In this document: piece by piece, positions 6,091-6,596 of the stretch
How the letters are laid out: every line of letters starts with the position of its first letter
How positions within the stretch are numbered: the first letter of the stretch is position 1
DNA from: Pedosphaera sp.
GTDB taxonomy: Bacteria; Verrucomicrobiota; Verrucomicrobiia; Limisphaerales; UBA9464
Assembly: GCA_009695405.1 (NCBI GenBank)
Contig: SIAZ01000197.1
Coordinates: 1 to 6,596 of the forward strand
DNA: 6,596 nucleotides
Direction: 5' to 3'
The notes under the pieces: generated by a model
What the model saw: the letters and a program-made list of their open reading frames with translations, nothing else
The model's database searches: none
What the model was told of the DNA's origin: nothing
Translations under genes and position numbers: made by a program

Positions 6091-6513
6091 TTAGACCCAA
6101 TATGAACCTCGAGGAGAGAGGGATTGAATAATTAAATCTCGAATCCGTTGCAGTCGATTTTCGCCTTGGACTTCTTGCAGAATCCAACTGATTGAAGCTA
6201 ATTCCTTTTCTGTTTTTTGAGTCATTAAACTTGGTTGTAATTGATCAAACCCCGATCCTTGAAAACAATACTCAGTCAGCGGCGCAAATCGTGGATGATG
6301 CGACATCTCCCGAACCTGAACCTGAAGTTCTTCCACCTGATCCTTCAGTAGTCGATTATATCCCCGTAACTTCTCTTCAGTAAACTGGGCGGCGTCTGCC
6401 TTCTGCCGGTAAATCCATTCCATCTCCAAGCGAAGAAGAGCATGCAAATCTTGAGGTTGCTTCGATTTCTCGGACGGAGAGTAAGAGGAATCCTGTACCA
6501 TGGAATCCATCAT
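6091..6513 (-). CDS. Small hypothetical protein with predicted coiled coil
   Basis: I do not recognise this 140-aa protein. It has a short Ser/Met-rich polar N-terminus (1-20), then a long charged helix (about 21-70) with the heptad-like part EEKLRGYNRLLKDQVEEL (46-63). A Pro/Gly/aromatic break (about 72-94) and a second amphipathic helix (about 98-131) follow, ending in a short tail. There is no signal peptide, membrane segment or catalytic motif, so it looks like a cytosolic structural or adaptor protein. Start choice: the frame is open to the right edge and a TTG at 6579 is possible. However, the ATG at 6513 has an AGGGGAG ribosome-binding site 6 nt upstream and is preferred. It is transcribed in the same direction as the rhamnose genes but is separated by 164 bp with terminator-like hairpins, so a shared function is not implied. 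Confidence 0.75.
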   Translation of the reverse strand: MMDSMVQDSSYSPSEKSKQPQDLHALLRLEMEWIYRQKADAAQFTEEKLRGYNRLLKDQVEELQVQVREMSHHPRFAPLTEYCFQGSGFDQLQPSLMTQKTEKELASISWILQEVQGENRLQRIRDLIIQSLSPRGSYWV

Positions 6514-6519
6514 CAAAGA

Positions 6520-6526
6520 CTCCCCT
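6520..6526 (-). promoter_or_regulatory. Strong Shine-Dalgarno site that fixes the start of the coiled-coil gene
   Basis: AGGGGAG on the minus strand lies 6 nt before the ATG at 6513, an optimal spacing. It favours this ATG over the second ATG directly after it and over the TTG at 6579. It is the only clear ribosome-binding site in the window. Confidence 0.7.
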
Positions 6527-6596
6527 ACAAAAACGCGCCGGAAGTTCGATAAATCGTTCAAATGCGAGGTCGTTCGCAACTGGTTATCGAGCGGTA

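Noticed and set aside
6514..6579. N-terminal extension of the coiled-coil protein to a TTG start at 6579
   Set aside because: The internal ATG at 6513 has a strong, well-spaced ribosome-binding site and the TTG does not. The extension cannot be fully excluded because the frame stays open to the edge.
1..6596. Search for CRISPR repeats, tRNA genes, transposon ends or phage genes
   Set aside because: No repeated spaced units, cloverleaf-like elements, terminal inverted repeats with a transposase, or phage-type proteins were seen on reading either strand.

Overview
The window is a stretch of bacterial chromosome of roughly balanced base composition. It combines cell-surface polysaccharide genes with a DNA mismatch repair gene. 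The MutL N-terminal half and the unusual sugar epimerase/reductase recall, from memory, proteins of the Verrucomicrobiota (the Planctomycetota-Verrucomicrobiota-Chlamydiota group). That placement is an inference and was not tested by a search. MutL carries a complete endonuclease motif, as in bacteria that lack MutH/Dam-directed repair.

Layout, left to right. Positions 1-128 hold the edge of a gene whose strand is ambiguous. Positions 129-235 are intergenic. A complete membrane sugar-phosphate transferase (236-1618, + strand) starts a lipid-linked glycan and converges on mutL (1631-3658, - strand), leaving only 12 bp between the two stop codons. A 247-bp gap (3659-3905) contains a short hairpin and at most a doubtful small ORF on the + strand. 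To its right, still on the minus strand, lie rfbB/rmlB (dTDP-glucose 4,6-dehydratase, 3906-4937) and, 38 bp upstream of it, a short-chain dehydrogenase/reductase (4976-5926). The latter resembles the C-terminal epimerase/reductase half of plant rhamnose synthase (NRS/ER). A 164-bp gap (5927-6090) with two terminator-like hairpins separates these from a small predicted coiled-coil protein (6091-6513, - strand), which has the only strong Shine-Dalgarno site seen here.

How the genes fit together: the reductase/epimerase and the dehydratase, transcribed in that order, would convert an NDP-glucose through its 4-keto-6-deoxy form to NDP-L-rhamnose or a related 6-deoxy-L-sugar. No separate RmlC epimerase is visible. 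Such a sugar could go into the surface glycan that the sugar-phosphate transferase initiates. MutL is a housekeeping gene lodged between these two surface-sugar loci. There is no tRNA, rRNA, CRISPR array, insertion sequence or recognisable mobile element. The most interesting item is the bacterial two-gene counterpart of the plant-type rhamnose synthase.
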